The position numbers were made by a program, and so were the translations under genes. Source: Phyto melanocephala (taxonomy: Eukaryota > Arthropoda > Insecta > Diptera > Rhinophoridae). Taken from it: DNA of 64,000 nt. Shown one piece after another: positions 21,760-33,440 of this stretch (the first letter of the stretch is position 1; every line of letters starts with the position of its first letter). A model generated the notes under the pieces. The model saw only the letters and a program-made list of their open reading frames with translations. It did not search any database and was not told the DNA's origin. The DNA lies in the NCBI GenBank assembly GCA_941918925.1, contig OW799235.1, positions 49,151,491 through 49,215,490 of the forward strand. The letters are read 5' to 3'.

Positions 21760-23340
21760 TAATATTTTGTTTTTAATAAAGCAAAACGAAAATTTCAATC
21801 TGCATGTACACAGAAAAAAATAAATATGAGTTTTGGTTACGAAATTAAAAATATTAATAAAAATTTTATTTGATTATTAAAATTATCATTATCATTAAAA
21901 TACCATTATTTAAATGAAAATTTATATGTAATTTTAATTAAAAAAATATTACGAAAAATATCAATTAAATTAGTACTAAGAGATTAATTGAACCCAATTT
22001 AATTTTTGAAAAATTTTTTAATTTATTTAATCACTTACATAATTGAAATGCTAAAGGGAAACCAAAAAACCTCGAAACATTGATGTTACTTAATATTGAT
22101 GTTAATTAATATTATCGCCTTGTATATAGATAATTATTTAAGTAAGATTTTTGAATAGTTCAAGAAGGACAAAAGGGGTAAGAAAGTATTTATTTAAAAT
22201 TTTCTCGGCCAATTCACATAAAAGTTTTAATAAGAGTTTCTCCAGACAATTATAATTACTAAAACATGAATAGAATGTATAATGGGGTAGAAAAGAAAAA
22301 ATTTTAGAAAATATTTTTCTTATCTTACCAGTTCGCTTTAAATCATGTTTACTAATTTTTTTTATTAATTCAATGGACATTTGAAAATTCTTAACTTAAA
22401 ATTTGGTAAACTTGGCATCTTTTTTTAAGTAATGAGTTTAAAACTACTAAATTAAATATTGATATTTTAGAGCGAAGAACATAATCTTAGATGCTGTTAA
22501 AGCGGGAACAAATATGAGTTTAATAACCATATGGAAATTAAAAATAATTGGTCCAGTTGGAGATCGGAAATCAGATGGGGAAAAATGTAAAATTTATTTT
22601 TTTTTTGTACTATTGGCAGTTAATAAATCTAAAATTTAGAATTTGCTTACCCATTGATCTTAAATGAGATAGAAAATAAAATAGGGAACTGAGAAATACT
22701 TTATTTCATTTATATGTGTTTAAGCCTCTAAGTTTATTAATTTACAAATATGAAATTAGAAACTATTGGATAATTTTGACATACAAAATCATAGAAGAAA
22801 TAAAATTTTACATTTTATATTTTTGAAAATAAAAACATTTGATGCAGATTGTGATAAAAATGTATACGTTTTTCCCATTTTATAGTACTTTTCGTATTTT
22901 TTAACCTCATGGATAAGAATTTTGATATATGGACTATTGAGTCAAGATGAAATTATTTATATTTTCTAAGCAATTTCCAACAAAGTCTTAAAAAAATTAA
23001 CTTTATACACTTAAAATGAACTCGGTTTAAGATTTTAACAAAAAACAATTTTTAAAGCTTTTACTAAATACAAAAAGTAGCATATATTTATATGCGTAGA
23101 AGTTGCTCATATTTTTAAATCTCAGCTTGACTGACAGTCTCTAATTACAAAATACAAAAAAAAATAAATTAATTTGGAAAAAGTACCTCTTTATTCGCGC
23201 ATATCATTTTCAGTAAACGAAGCTAACACTAAAAGTCCCACAAAAAAGAGAAAATTTCACAATTCTGCATTTATAATAGTCTTGCATTCACTAAACAAAA
23301 TAAGCGGACAGGTGTCGAATGGCTAAGAGAAAAACCGGTA
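21760..23340. other. AT-rich non-coding DNA upstream of the neurocalcin exon
   Basis: Low-complexity AAT/ATT-rich DNA around 21830-22040, otherwise featureless. An 80-residue open frame near 22138-22380 has no protein-like composition and is not called. Confidence 0.4.
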
Positions 23341-25270
23341 AAAAATTTCTAACTGACTGATTCATCATCGCACAGCAAAAACGCAAAGAGCTAGAGACAT
23401 GCAATTTGGACAATCGGTTCCTCTTTCGATGTATAGCTCCACTAAGAAGGAAATTCGTACTTTAAGGGGGTAAAAACGGTAATCTTATATCTGCTAAACT
23501 AAAAACGGTACAAAAAATAAGCTGTCAGGTGTCTGGCCTTTTTTGGAAATTTCAACCCCTAAGGGGAAAAAACTGGTAAAAACTGTAATTTGGTACTTTT
23601 TTGGTGCCATATGTAACTTTCAAACTCATATTGCTAGGAAAAAATTTAAACTGTTTTAAGTAGTCCGCGAAAAAATATTAATAGGAATTCGGCACTTTTT
23701 TCAAATTCTCATGAATAAGGGGTAAAAATTGTCCCTTCTTTTGGTACTTTTTTTTTAAAAAGAAGCTTTTCTAATATTATTCAATGGGACAAAATTTGAT
23801 CATTATTATTGCCTAATAGAATATGGACAAATATTAAGGTAAAATTTTTGGAAACTTTTTTGGGGACATAAAGGGTACCAAAAAGGGGAAAATTCCGTAA
23901 AATGTATGTAATTCCTAATTTGACGGCCAATTTTCACAAAATTTATAATTGGGATTTCACCAGACATAAAAAATTATGTAACTTAGTAAAAATTGAAACA
24001 CATTCATAACAGGGTAGAAAGGGGAAAAATCGGGAAAAGAGTTTGGTACTTTTTAGAACATAATTACTTTTTTGCAAAAAAGAGTAGATTTACTGACTTT
24101 AAATCATGTCTATTAAAATATTTTGTTACGTATATATTTGAACATTTTAAACTTGGAGTTTGGAACTTGGACCAAAAATGTACTTTTTGCAATTCTATGG
24201 TACTTTTTGTATTTTCTTCGTTTATAAAAGTAGAATTGCAAAATAAAGGACTATTGATACAAGGTAATACTATAAATGTTATGGGCGACCAAAAAGGTCC
24301 TTTTTTAAAATTTTATGGTACTTTTTGTATTTTCAACGTTTGCAAAGCTAGAATTTTGAAATTAGTGACTATTGATACAAGGTGAGACTGAAAAAGTTAT
24401 AGTCGGCCAACAAGGTACTTTTTTGAATTTTTATGGTACTTTTTGTATTTTCTACGTTTTTGAAGGTTGGCTTGCACAATCATGGACTTTTGATTCTAGG
24501 TAAGACTAAAAATGTTACGGGCGATCAAAAAGGTACTTTTTTTGGATTTTTATGGTACTTTTTGTATTTTCTACGTTTATGAAGATATGTATATTTGTAC
24601 AATCTAGGACTATTGACTCCAGGTGAGACTAAAAATGTTATGGGCGATCAAAAATGTACTTTTTTGAATTTCTATGGTACTTTTTGTATTTTCAACGTGT
24701 GCGAAGCCAGCATTTTGAAATTAGTGAGTATTGATACAAGGTGAGACTGAAAAAGTTATAGTCGGCCAAAAAGGTACTTTTTTGAATTTTTATGGTACTT
24801 TTTGTATTTTATACGTTTATGAAGGTAGGATTGTACAATCAAGGACTATTGATTCCAGGTGAGACTAAAAATGTTATGGGTGACCCAAAAGGTACCTTTT
24901 TGAATTTTTATGGTACTTTTTTGAATTTTCTACGTTTTAGAAGCTAGAATTTTGAAATTAGTGACTATTGATACGAGGTGAGACTAAAAATGTTATGGAC
25001 GACCAAGAAGGTACTTCTTTGAATTCTTATGGTACTTTTTGTATTTTCAACGTGTGCGAAGCTAGAATTTCGAAAATAGTGACTATTGATGCAAGGTGAG
25101 ACCAAAAATGTTATAAGCGACCAAAAAGGTACCTTTTTGAATTTTAATGGGACTTTTTGTATTTTCTACGTTTATAAAGCTAAAATTGTGAAATAAGTGT
25201 TTATTGAATCCAGATGTAACTCCTAATACTGTGGACGACCAAAAAATTTGTTTTTCTCATTTTTTTTTTA
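23341..25270 (+). repeat. Family B repeat, copy B2: head plus nine ~118.5-bp tandem units
   Basis: Begins near GACTGATTCATCATCGCACA (23356), the same head as B1 in opposite orientation. A ~840-bp head is followed by nine tandem units; GGTACTTTTTGTATTTTC recurs at 24199, 24317, 24436, 24554, 24676, 24794, 24912, 25031 and 25149, a period of 118-122 bp. Each unit also has GTTATGGGCGA(C/T)CAAAAAGGTAC. A 130-residue open frame across 23993-24385 is a by-product of the repeat and is not called. Confidence 0.75.
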
Positions 25271-25612
25271 TATTTTGTATACATAGAAATCTGAATGTAG
25301 GTAATAATAAACCAATTGGAAGCTTTAGGGAAGGAAAAAATGTTACTTTTATTATTTTTAGGGACATTTTTTGCAAATTATGAATCTTAATTTTTGAAAC
25401 TCAGTAGCATTAATCTTGATTTTAGTTAGGAAATATATATATGCCCGATATATCTTTACTTTTTATTGTTCTGAGTAAATTGAATCAGAGATACAAATTT
25501 TCATAAATTGAACCAAAAATATTTAATAATTATAAATAGAACTTGAGTATTCAATAAATAGTAAGAACTGCACTATCGAAGTAGCGGGTTAAATGCTAGT
25601 TATAAATATAAA

Positions 25613-25690
25613 TCGTCGTTCGTAAATTATTGTGTTCTATGTGCCATATAAAACCTATACATATAGAACACAATAATTTACGAACGACGA
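25613..25690. repeat. Near-perfect hairpin, 31-bp stem, 16-nt loop
   Basis: 25613-25643 (tcgtcgttcgtaaattattg...) is the reverse complement of 25660-25690 with one mismatch. The loop is ccatataaaacctata. Could be a tiny fold-back element or the folded terminus of a TIR element; the stem size is also in the range of a microRNA precursor. Confidence 0.7.
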
Positions 25691-25802
25691 AATATTAATA
25701 TGATCATTTTACACAAAGTGACAAACATAGAAAAAAAAAATTGAACATATTAAAAATAACTTCTATGAATAAGAATTAACATTGAAACTATAAAAACGTT
25801 CA

Positions 25803-26084
25803 AGTATTTCTAACAAAATTGTTGACCTAACTGAACTGGCTGTTGCAGCGTTAGATCTAGATGATGCTGAAAATTTAGAAATAATTTTTAATTTGCTAGA
25901 ATGCTATAAAAATACAAATGGTTTACCGAATAAAGGAAGACGAAAGGAGTGGGTAAAACCATGGAGGTTAGAGCAAGAGTTACGCGGCTTATTTTTATTT
26001 CTAATAAATGAGCTTTCATTGGATATTTCACCTTTTTTGGTAAATTCCATAAAATTTCAGTCTGGAAATACCGGTCATACATAA
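25803..26084 (+). pseudogene. Possible PIF/Harbinger-type transposase, N-terminal fragment
   Basis: An open frame reads ...VDLTELAVAALDLDDAEN then GRRKEWVKPWRLEQELRGLFLFLINELSLD and stops at 26084. The W(V)(K/R)PW...R...G....L..EL pattern with basic lead-in is the start of many Harbinger (HARBI1-like) transposases in insects. The catalytic domain is absent. It is followed by the left arm of an inverted repeat. The call rests on motif memory only. Confidence 0.45.
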
Positions 26085-26143
26085 CATGACAAGAATACAA
26101 AAGAACGAAAGATGTAAAAGAGAAATGTCAAATTTTTCCCCTT

Positions 26144-26287
26144 AAATTCACAAAACGTGCGACAATTGCTACCCCGTACTCTACGCCGCAGCCCACCCCT
26201 CACCAACAAACTCGTATCGTAGGAGAAATGTCTCTTCATGTAAACACGCTCTTACAGGAACAAAGCGACTTTTTGACGTTAAATTAA
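26144..26287 (+). pseudogene. Short coding remnant (48 codons) overlapping an inverted-repeat arm
   Basis: A GC-richer island (ccccgtactctacgccgcag, ~26172) in AT-rich surroundings. The plus frame from 26144 is open and protein-like (KFTKRATIATPYSTPQPTPHQQ...) and ends ...DFLTLN, stop 26285-26287. Its last ~30 bases recur in inverted orientation at 33400-33435, so it belongs to a transposon. It may be the tail of a Harbinger accessory protein; not recognised with confidence. Confidence 0.35.
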
Positions 26288-26468
26288 CTAATTCTTATTT
26301 TTATTTTGTCGAACTTTTCTGTTTAAACTAATATTTAAATTTTTAATCAGGCTTGAGTTCATATTAACATTCTTTATTTTTTACAAAGAATTTTTAATTG
26401 TGATAAATTAAAGATGAATCTGAAAAATTATATTTTTACCGACACTAGCCGAGTGGAATGCATTCTCG
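26256..26468 (+). repeat. Inverted-repeat element F, left arm
   Basis: Reverse complement of 28486-28617 plus 33375-33440. Blocks such as aggcttgagttcatattaac and tagccgagtggaatgca match the mirror arm almost base for base. The right arm is split by a 4.75-kb insertion (28620-33371). Related short segments (CCGAGTGnAATGCnTT) occur at 40351-40372 and 44591-44610. Confidence 0.75.
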
Positions 26469-26764
26469 AATCCAGCTACGATTTCATCATCAGCACTCTC
26501 TGATCGGTGGTTACATGATGGTTGTAAATATCATCTATTTAACTCCCGGGACTTAAGTTAATTGAATTCGGTAACTACTTTAGTTTTTCCTTTTTTCATA
26601 TATTTTACCACAATGAGTTAGATTGAAACTTTTAACCATACAGCAACCCTTTGACTTTTGTTTGTTATTATCTTTCATTTATATCACTATTTTTTTCCTG
26701 CTCTAGCCAGCAGTTAGATAGCGATAAGAACAGATAATTGTTTTTAACAATCAATGTTTATAAT

Positions 26765-28487
26765 CAGTGATGCCAACTTTTTTGGGGCAAATAGCACATT
26801 GAGATTAAGCGTAATTATAAGCGCAATAAAGCATAAAAAAGCACTACTGTTTTTTTTTAATTTAATTGAGAAACCAAACAACTAGTAAAGTACAATTTAA
26901 ATTGTAGTTTTATTTAGGAATTAAATATGTACATACAGATATACATATATATTTAGGAGTTTTAATTATAGAATATTCGTTTATTACAAGTTTACAAATG
27001 AATCAGAAATCATTATTATTTTCTTGAACAAAAAATATATCTTCCAAATCGTATGGATCTTCATCATTTGGATTTGAATTGGGCCATAAAACCGTTCTTA
27101 GATGATATTTTGATTTTTGGTATGTTTTATTAGACGAAATATCTGCACAGGCCTTAGATGGTAAAATGTAGTTATTACAGCATGAATTATGGCGACGAAG
27201 TCCGTATTTAATATGTAGTATCGAATTAACAGAATTCAGAGATAACCGGTTTCTGATTTTGGACTTACATAAATTCATTGAACTAAATGTTCTTTCCACC
27301 TCCGCATTCGAGTATGGAAAACTTAAAATTCGTATACAAAATTAGACAATTCTGAAAATGGGTTTTCTCTTATTGAATCCTTAAAATCGTTGACATTTAT
27401 CCAAAAAAGGTCTGTCTTTTGTTTATTTTTCTAGTCGCAATGTTTAATATTTTCTAAGCCACTTTCAATTTTGGAAACAATATCCACATCTTTAATGAAA
27501 TGCTTTACAAAATTAAGAGTATAATTTTTGTTGTGGTTATTAAGTATGTTGTCAACACTCAAAAGCACACTTTTTGTCAAATTTCCAAATTGCTAGGTAG
27601 TCCAGCTCTTATTTCATATTATGTTTTTTTGTAAAGTGAACACAATTATTTTTTATGACCTTCTTGGTATAACATGAAATATCAAAATCTTTACATGCCT
27701 TGTCAAAGCTATATCCCAAATAACAAAATTCATCCAAAACATTGTCGATATCGTCTTCCAAATAATTAAAATTTTCTGAGCTTACTATAATTTTATCCGT
27801 AAGGAATTTTAGCAGTCGATATAAATCATTATAAAGCTTAACATGGTCAGCATTATCTGCTTCGAACGCCAGATTCACTCTTTGTACTTCTGCTAAAACC
27901 GAACTTAAATAAGTGAGGTATATAACGTTTATGTTATCATTGTACATTTCCTTAAGAAGTTATGAAACATACCCTTTATCGCAGATGGTATTAAAATGGG
28001 GTTTTAATTCAAGCCACATTAATAATACACGCTTAACAGCCTTTTCGATTGAAAGCCATCTGATATTTGACACCTGTGTTACTTTAATTGGATCTTTTTC
28101 GTCACCATTAATAAGTTTATAAATTTTAACATAAGCTTTCTGACGTACGGTTGAGTGGGCAAACCAACTGTGCGTCTCTTTAATTAGAAATTCTAATTTA
28201 TTCGGAAAGTGTTTGTCTGTAGCAGAACACACAGCCAATTGAAGAGAATGACATACACATCGAAACAGTATTAAATTTTCCAAGTTATATTTATCTTTTA
28301 TTTTGCGATATAGTCCATTGTTAACACCTGTCAAGACGGATGCGTTATCAGTGCCAATTGCAACAAGTTTACATAAATTAATTTCAAAGGTTTTGGTAAG
28401 ACGTTCTAAGCCTTCTAGGAACGCATCTGCATTTCCTTCCACCAAATCTATTAATCCAAGAAAAGTGGTGACAAATTGAACAAACTG
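26765..28487 (-). mobile_element. hAT-type DNA transposon relic
   Basis: The minus-strand 3' end is marked by a hAT-like terminus CAGTGATGCCAAC at 26765. The transposase relic fills 27003-28490. The other end is not seen: the copy meets the right arm of repeat F at ~28487. Confidence 0.6.
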
Positions 28488-28490
28488 CAT
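27003..28490 (-). pseudogene. hAT transposase (broken, N-terminus missing)
   Basis: Three minus-strand pieces in order. 28490-27960 (176 aa) reads TFLGLIDLVEGNADAFLEGL, then KLVAIGTDNASVLTG with the second catalytic Asp region, a CVCHSLQLAVCSA helix, and VSNIRWLSIEKAVKRVL, all typical of hAT/zinc-finger-BED transposases. 27947-27609 (112 aa) is the linking helical region. 27299-27003 (98 aa) is the C-terminal dimerisation tail: MERTFSSMNLCKSKIRNRL with ERTFS (VERxFS in active relatives). Stops and frame changes separate the pieces, and the BED finger and first catalytic Asp are missing, so it is inactive. Confidence 0.75.
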
Positions 28491-28617
28491 TCCACTCGGC
28501 TAGTGTCGGTCAAAATATAATTTTTCAGATTTATCTTTCATTTATCACAATTAAAAATTCTTTGTAAAAAATAAATAATGTTAATATGAACTCAAGCCTA
28601 ATTAAAAATTTAAATAT
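28486..28617 (-). repeat. Inverted-repeat element F, right arm, first part
   Basis: Mirror of 26329-26468. It continues at 33375 after the insertion of element E; the target TTA is repeated at 28617-28619 and 33372-33374. Confidence 0.7.
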
Positions 28618-28643
28618 TAGTCGATGGTCACACACAACGATTA

Positions 28644-31069
28644 CACTGCTCTGCAAAAAATCATTTTTTGTCTTCCCATTTAAAAAAACTATGTGGACTA
28701 CATGGATTTTTATGCGCTGAACTCAAATCCGTTGTCGGTTTTTTTCCATCCGATCGGGATTTTTTTTTATGGGCGTGGCAAATTTTCCCCCCTAAATTAG
28801 TCAGGTACGGACACATATTTAATCCTAACTCCAGAACCAGTAATCCGATTTTTTAAAATAAAACAACAAAAAATCTGTAACAAAATTGTATTTATTTTAT
28901 CTCTTATCGTTTTTGAGTTATTTAGAAATTAATGAAGAAAAAAAAATTTTCGTGCAAAATTCGTAATATTTTTCAATTTAAAAATGGAATTAAAAAAAAA
29001 TATAAGGCAAATATTCAACATTTTAAACATTTTCTGAGAGCTACTTATCTTGGAAATAAAAAAGCCATAAACCATAAAAATCGGTTAAAACATTTGGATT
29101 TTATTGTAAATTTACCGCAGGTACCCAATATTGACCAAATATGTGTAATGCAGCAAACAATGTTAGAGTGGGCGCACTAAAGCGCCTTATAGCATCAATG
29201 AATGGCAACTTTTTAATTCTATCTATTTTCGTACAACAAAAACAATTACAGGCAAAAAAATTTGCCAATTTGTAATTTTGTAGCAACGCCTCGCATAAAG
29301 CACCCACCATGTCGTCACCCGTAGATAACTTCAAATTACAATAAAAAATTAAAATATTAACAGCCTATTTTATTTAAAATAACACAAAACTTTTGTTAAT
29401 AATTATTAATTTTTATTTAGGAAACATTGTTAAAATAAAAAAGTAACTTAAGCTGTTTATGCTCTTTCTTCCACATCATTCAATTTCGTTCTAAAGACCT
29501 CGTCCTTCATAATTTGTCGTATTTGTGGACCTCCAAATGTGCCTTCTTTTACCTTAGCATCTCTGATTCTAGGAAATTTGCTCTTAATGTATAGAGAGGC
29601 TTCACCATCCTTGTTCATTGCTTTGACAAAATTTTCATTAGGGCTAGCTTTATATGAAGAGAAGGCAGAAGAGTTTGTTGTTTTTGATTTAAACGCTCTT
29701 CTGGTGCATTTCCTGGAATAAAATTTACTCTTTTCGATCAAATTTTAACATTGTAGTGTTTTTCTTTCGCGCGGCTATCCCATTCACATAAGAAGCAACA
29801 AAACTTGGTATATCCACTTTGCAATCAATTTAACATAGCTACGACTTTCAAATCTGCACTTACGTTCCATGAGTAATGGGAATATAAACATTCTTTGTAG
29901 TACCATCTTCATGCTACAATAGATTTTTTTTTCATATTTCTTGCATACGCGAGTGGGACCGATGGAAATTTGTTGCCATTGCGAAGTAAAATGTCTTTCA
30001 AACTTGTCTTGGATAAATCAATAAAAAGCCGCCAATCCTCAGATTTATGACTGAAACGCAGTTGTCGCAAAAGTCCATCAGCATTATCACAAAATACCAA
30101 ACCTTTCTCTCTGCTGAAATATTTCAAAAAAGGTTGTTCTTTAGACTAGACGTTAACGTCCTTTGGCCCCAAATTCCATTCTTTTAATTGGGATGCAAGA
30201 AGCTCAGACTTGTTTTTTGAGAGCCTTAATTTACGAACTAAGTTATTCATATCAGTTTAATACGGAAGATAAGGTTTACTCGTTGGACTTCCAAATGAAT
30301 GCGAAGAAAAACCCAACATATTTTCGGCAGCCAATTTTTATCTCTATCATCGATAGGAAACCCAAAATAACGGCGATAAGCATCTTTAACCTTGGAAGAT
30401 ATTGTCTCCCGTTGAGAACTTTAAGTTAGATTGCCACAAACGTAACAAAATAAATTTGGAGATTTGTTACAAATCCTTGAGATTTTGTAATATGAAAGCG
30501 TTTGTGAATTCCTTAATTGCTTTATTTCTTTACACAATAACAAAGTACACTATAAGATCTATTTACTGTTGCCGATTTTAACCGCACGATGATCAAATTA
30601 AAGTGACTCACTTATTGTCAATCAACTTCTATACATACAATAAATACTAGAATCTACCCTAATGTTCTTAATTTGAAATCACAGGTAATTGAAAAATATT
30701 GTTATAAATATTAATTCCAAGAACTATGTAAAATACCGTTGTACTTTAGTTCCATTACCTGCTCACCTAACGAAATGGTACATATATCTATGTAAGGCTG
30801 GTTGCATTCCATTTTTAAATTGAAAAATATTACGAATTCTGCACGAAAAAATTTTTTTTCTCCATTAATTTCTTAATAAGTCCAAAACGAAAAGGTATAG
30901 AGAAAAATTTCACTGAAATAAAAGCAATTTTGTTACACATTTTTTGGTGTTTTACTTTTGAAAATCGGATGACTGGTTCTCGAGTTAGGATTAAATATGT
31001 GTCTGTACCTGACTAATTTAGGGGGGGAAATTTGCCACGCCCATAAAAAAAATCCCGATCTGATGGAAT
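28644..31069. mobile_element. CACTG-terminated DNA transposon D2, larger gene-bearing copy
   Basis: Starts CACTGCTCTGC at 28644, 24 bases inside element E. The left TIR matches D1 (gctgaactcaaatccgttgt, then gggcgtggcaaat). The right arm runs inverted from ~30600 to ~31069 and breaks off before its last ~85 bp, at tgatggaa. Between the arms lies a decayed minus-strand gene (29457-30127). The blocks flanking the gene match the interior of D1, which makes D2 the likely parent type. Confidence 0.65.
29457..30127 (-). pseudogene. Decayed gene of an unassigned arthropod family (possible DDE transposase of family D)
   Basis: Two minus-strand pieces in the correct order. 30127-29909 reads GLVFCDNADGLLRQL, then SEDWRLFIDLSKTSLKDILLRNGNKFPSVPLAYARN. 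29741-29457 reads SLYIKSKFPRIRDAKVKEGTFGGPQIRQIMKDEVFRTKLNDVEERA. I recognise both as parts of a multi-copy, uncharacterised arthropod protein family with a WRLFID.SK.SLK..LLHNGN core and a GPQIR.(L/M)..D motif. The middle (CxxC region) and the C-terminus are missing or scrambled. FID could be the first acidic residue of an RNase-H-like fold, but that is inference. It sits between the TIRs of D2, as a transposase or cargo gene would. Confidence 0.55.
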
Positions 31070-31296
31070 ATTTGACATTTCTTTTCATTCGGTGTTTCGC
31101 TTCTTGGTGTGTAAGTAATTTAAAATTTGAATTAAAAACGTCACAAATTAAACATTTAAAATATTTAAAAATGAAAAAACACAAAGAAATTATTTTAGTA
31201 AAAATATTTTAATTAAAATCGTTAATAAAAATCAATTATGTATATTATTTTATGTATGTTTTTATTTTTCTTATTGCTATTTACGGCCGGCAAAAG

Positions 31297-33225
31297 CAGC
31301 GTTGCCAGAAGCTTTGGAGAGAAAATCATCACTTAGGGCAAAAAAATCATATTTTGAAGAAGAAAATCATCAAACTATTTTAGTTTAAACATTTTATTAC
31401 AGTCGCAAAAAAAACAATAAAAATTTATTTAGAAAACTGTTTTCTAATTAGATAAGTTATTTAAAACAAAAAATATTTTAAATTGATATTAAAATACATA
31501 TTCATATAGCAACTTGTGAATAAAATCAAATTGACAGATACTCTGTAGTATATTAATATATTCAAATTGCATATCTATCATTCGAAATGTAGAAACATAA
31601 AAAACTTGAATGTTTTAATATAAAAACTCAATCATGTTATTTCTATATTTTGTTTTATTTAAATTTAAAACTTAAAATATTCGTTCAACATTTGCAGAAG
31701 AAATAGGACAAATTCTGACAGAGTCGGAAAAGCTAAGATTTTGTCATCTCGAGTTATTTTTGAAACTTCTGAACAAAATTCTTCACAACTTAGAGCATCT
31801 AAAGTTGTAAAGTGTTCGCCAAAGTGGAGAAGACGTAACGTATGCGGAATGAAATTGCAACAAAATATAATATGTTACAGCTTTTTTAAAACTAACGTTA
31901 ATTTTATTTCACTTTAAAAAAAAACAATACATAATATTAATTTAATGTAAAAAAAAAATTTGGTCCCATCCGATCCGCTTTGCGGCAGTTTTGGGGAATT
32001 TTTTCCATAGCTGTTGAAAATATCGATGTTCACATTTTGAGAAGTTCCTTTTTAAAGCCACCAGCACTCTTCGCTTTAAGTTAGCCCAAAAATCTTCGAT
32101 TGGACGTAATTGAGGGACATTTGGAGGGGTTTCCTCTTTATGAACATATGGTATATGAAGTGTGTCCATAGCTTCTACAGTTTTTCGAGCGTAATGGCTG
32201 GATGCTAAGTCTGGCCAGAAGATCACATTTAGGCCTCGATGCATCTTTTCTATGAAATTCTTCACTTTTGGCAAACAGTGCTCAATATATCGTTCAGAAT
32301 TGACGGCCAAACCAGATTCAAAAAACATTGGTTCCGACATTCCGTGCGGACTAATTGCAAGCCATAGTAGTACTTTTTTAGGGAACTTTGAATGCTCCAA
32401 ATATTTTGTTTTATCATCAGTATGTTTCTTCCCTGCCATTCATTTCCATCTAGCGTAAAATATGACTCATCATCCATGATGCAAATTATGTTGTTCTTGG
32501 CGAAAAATACATTTTTGACTAAACTTCTTAATCGTTTTCGTTTTCTAAGTTTTGAACATCATTCTTATCAATTTAATAAATTTAAAAGGTTTTGTATTAA
32601 ACCTGTTAAAGAAGCTACTTTTCTATTCATTATTTTTAAAGGGTTAAGACAAAATAATGAAAAAAAAGTTCTTTAAAATAATTATGGTTAAACTAAAATC
32701 GTTTCAGTATTTGTTTGCATAACTCAATGTAAAATGAAGTACAATTTTCAACAAATTTTTTTTTTCATTATCTCCAAGTTTAAGATTAGAAATTTTTTTG
32801 TTTTCCAAACACGACCAAATAAATATCTTCGTTTTGTAAACGAAAAAATTTAGTTTTATAAAATTATCTAAAATTTAAAGATAAAGACATTGCATTTCAC
32901 CATAAATTCTTTGTATTTAAGAGGATGTGGTTTCAAAAATTATTTCAACTTTGTTTATTATGTTGAGAATATACTTTAAAAACACAGATATAGTTCGACC
33001 TGTTTTTAATAGACCTGTGACAAGCTGATATAAAACTTTATTGGTTTAAAAATTGATTGTTGATAAGAATTGTAGAAAAATTATGTTTCGTATCTACAAC
33101 TTAAAACAAAAAAATATAATTTCTAAAAATAAAAATCAGTATATTGGGGGAAAAAATCATAAATCATATTTTAGCAAAAAAAAAATCCTTAAAAATATGA
33201 CAAAATCATGATTATGGCAACGCTG
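31297..33225. mobile_element. hAT-like TIR element (1.9 kb) nested in element E
   Basis: CAGCGTTGCCA at 31297 and its exact mirror TGGCAACGCTG ending 33225. Flanks GGCAAAAG / GGCACAAA give an 8-bp duplication with two mismatches. Subterminal AAAATCAT motifs recur at both ends. No hAT transposase; the interior holds a Tc1/mariner relic. Confidence 0.55.
31942..32490 (-). pseudogene. Tc1/mariner-type transposase, DD37E family (broken)
   Basis: Minus-strand cut-and-paste transposase. MDDESYFTLDGNEWQG (32477-32430, one frame) holds the first catalytic Asp. After a frameshift at ~32430 the other frame reads KYLEHSKFPKKVLLWLAIS, then VIFWPDLASSHYA (second Asp) and PPNVPQLRPIEDFWANLKRR (Glu). I count 37 residues between the second Asp and the Glu, i.e. 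DD37E. The upstream DNA-binding part is not recognisable and TIRs were not found. Dead relic. Confidence 0.75.
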
Positions 33226-33374
33226 GGCACAAATGACAATTTGTAAGAAAATAACAGCTAAATAAAATAGAATAATCGCCAAAGGAATCGTCGTGTGTGA
33301 ACATAAAAGCAATTTCAAAAGAAAATATGGAAAAAGTTGGGCAATTAAAATCGTCGTGTGTGACCTTCGACTTA

Positions 33375-33440
33375 GTTTAAACAGAAAAGTTCGACAAAAT
33401 AAAAATAAGAATTAGTTAATTTAACGTTAAAAAGTCTCTT
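33375..33440 (-). repeat. Inverted-repeat element F, right arm, second part
   Basis: Mirror of 26262-26328 (aagttcgacaaaataaaaat etc.), separated from 28617 by element E. Confidence 0.7.

Larger units (their letters stand above)
28620..33371. mobile_element. Element E: 4.75-kb TIR element with TTA target duplication, itself nested
   Basis: Ends are GTCGATGGTCACACAC at 28620 and its mirror (reverse complement GTCGAAGGTCACACAC, ending 33371); 23 bp match with two differences. TTA flanks both sides, and removing E rejoins the two parts of the right arm of F, so the boundaries are well supported. TIR plus a TWA duplication suggests PIF/Harbinger. A second internal copy of aatcgtcgtgtgtga (33288-33302) is a subterminal repeat. 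No transposase of its own seen. Confidence 0.75.

Noticed and set aside
23993..24385. 130-residue frame
   Set aside because: Runs through the head and first units of repeat B; no protein-like conservation between units.
24199..25270. CRISPR-like regular repeats
   Set aside because: Units of ~118 bp are tandem with no spacers, in a eukaryotic context.
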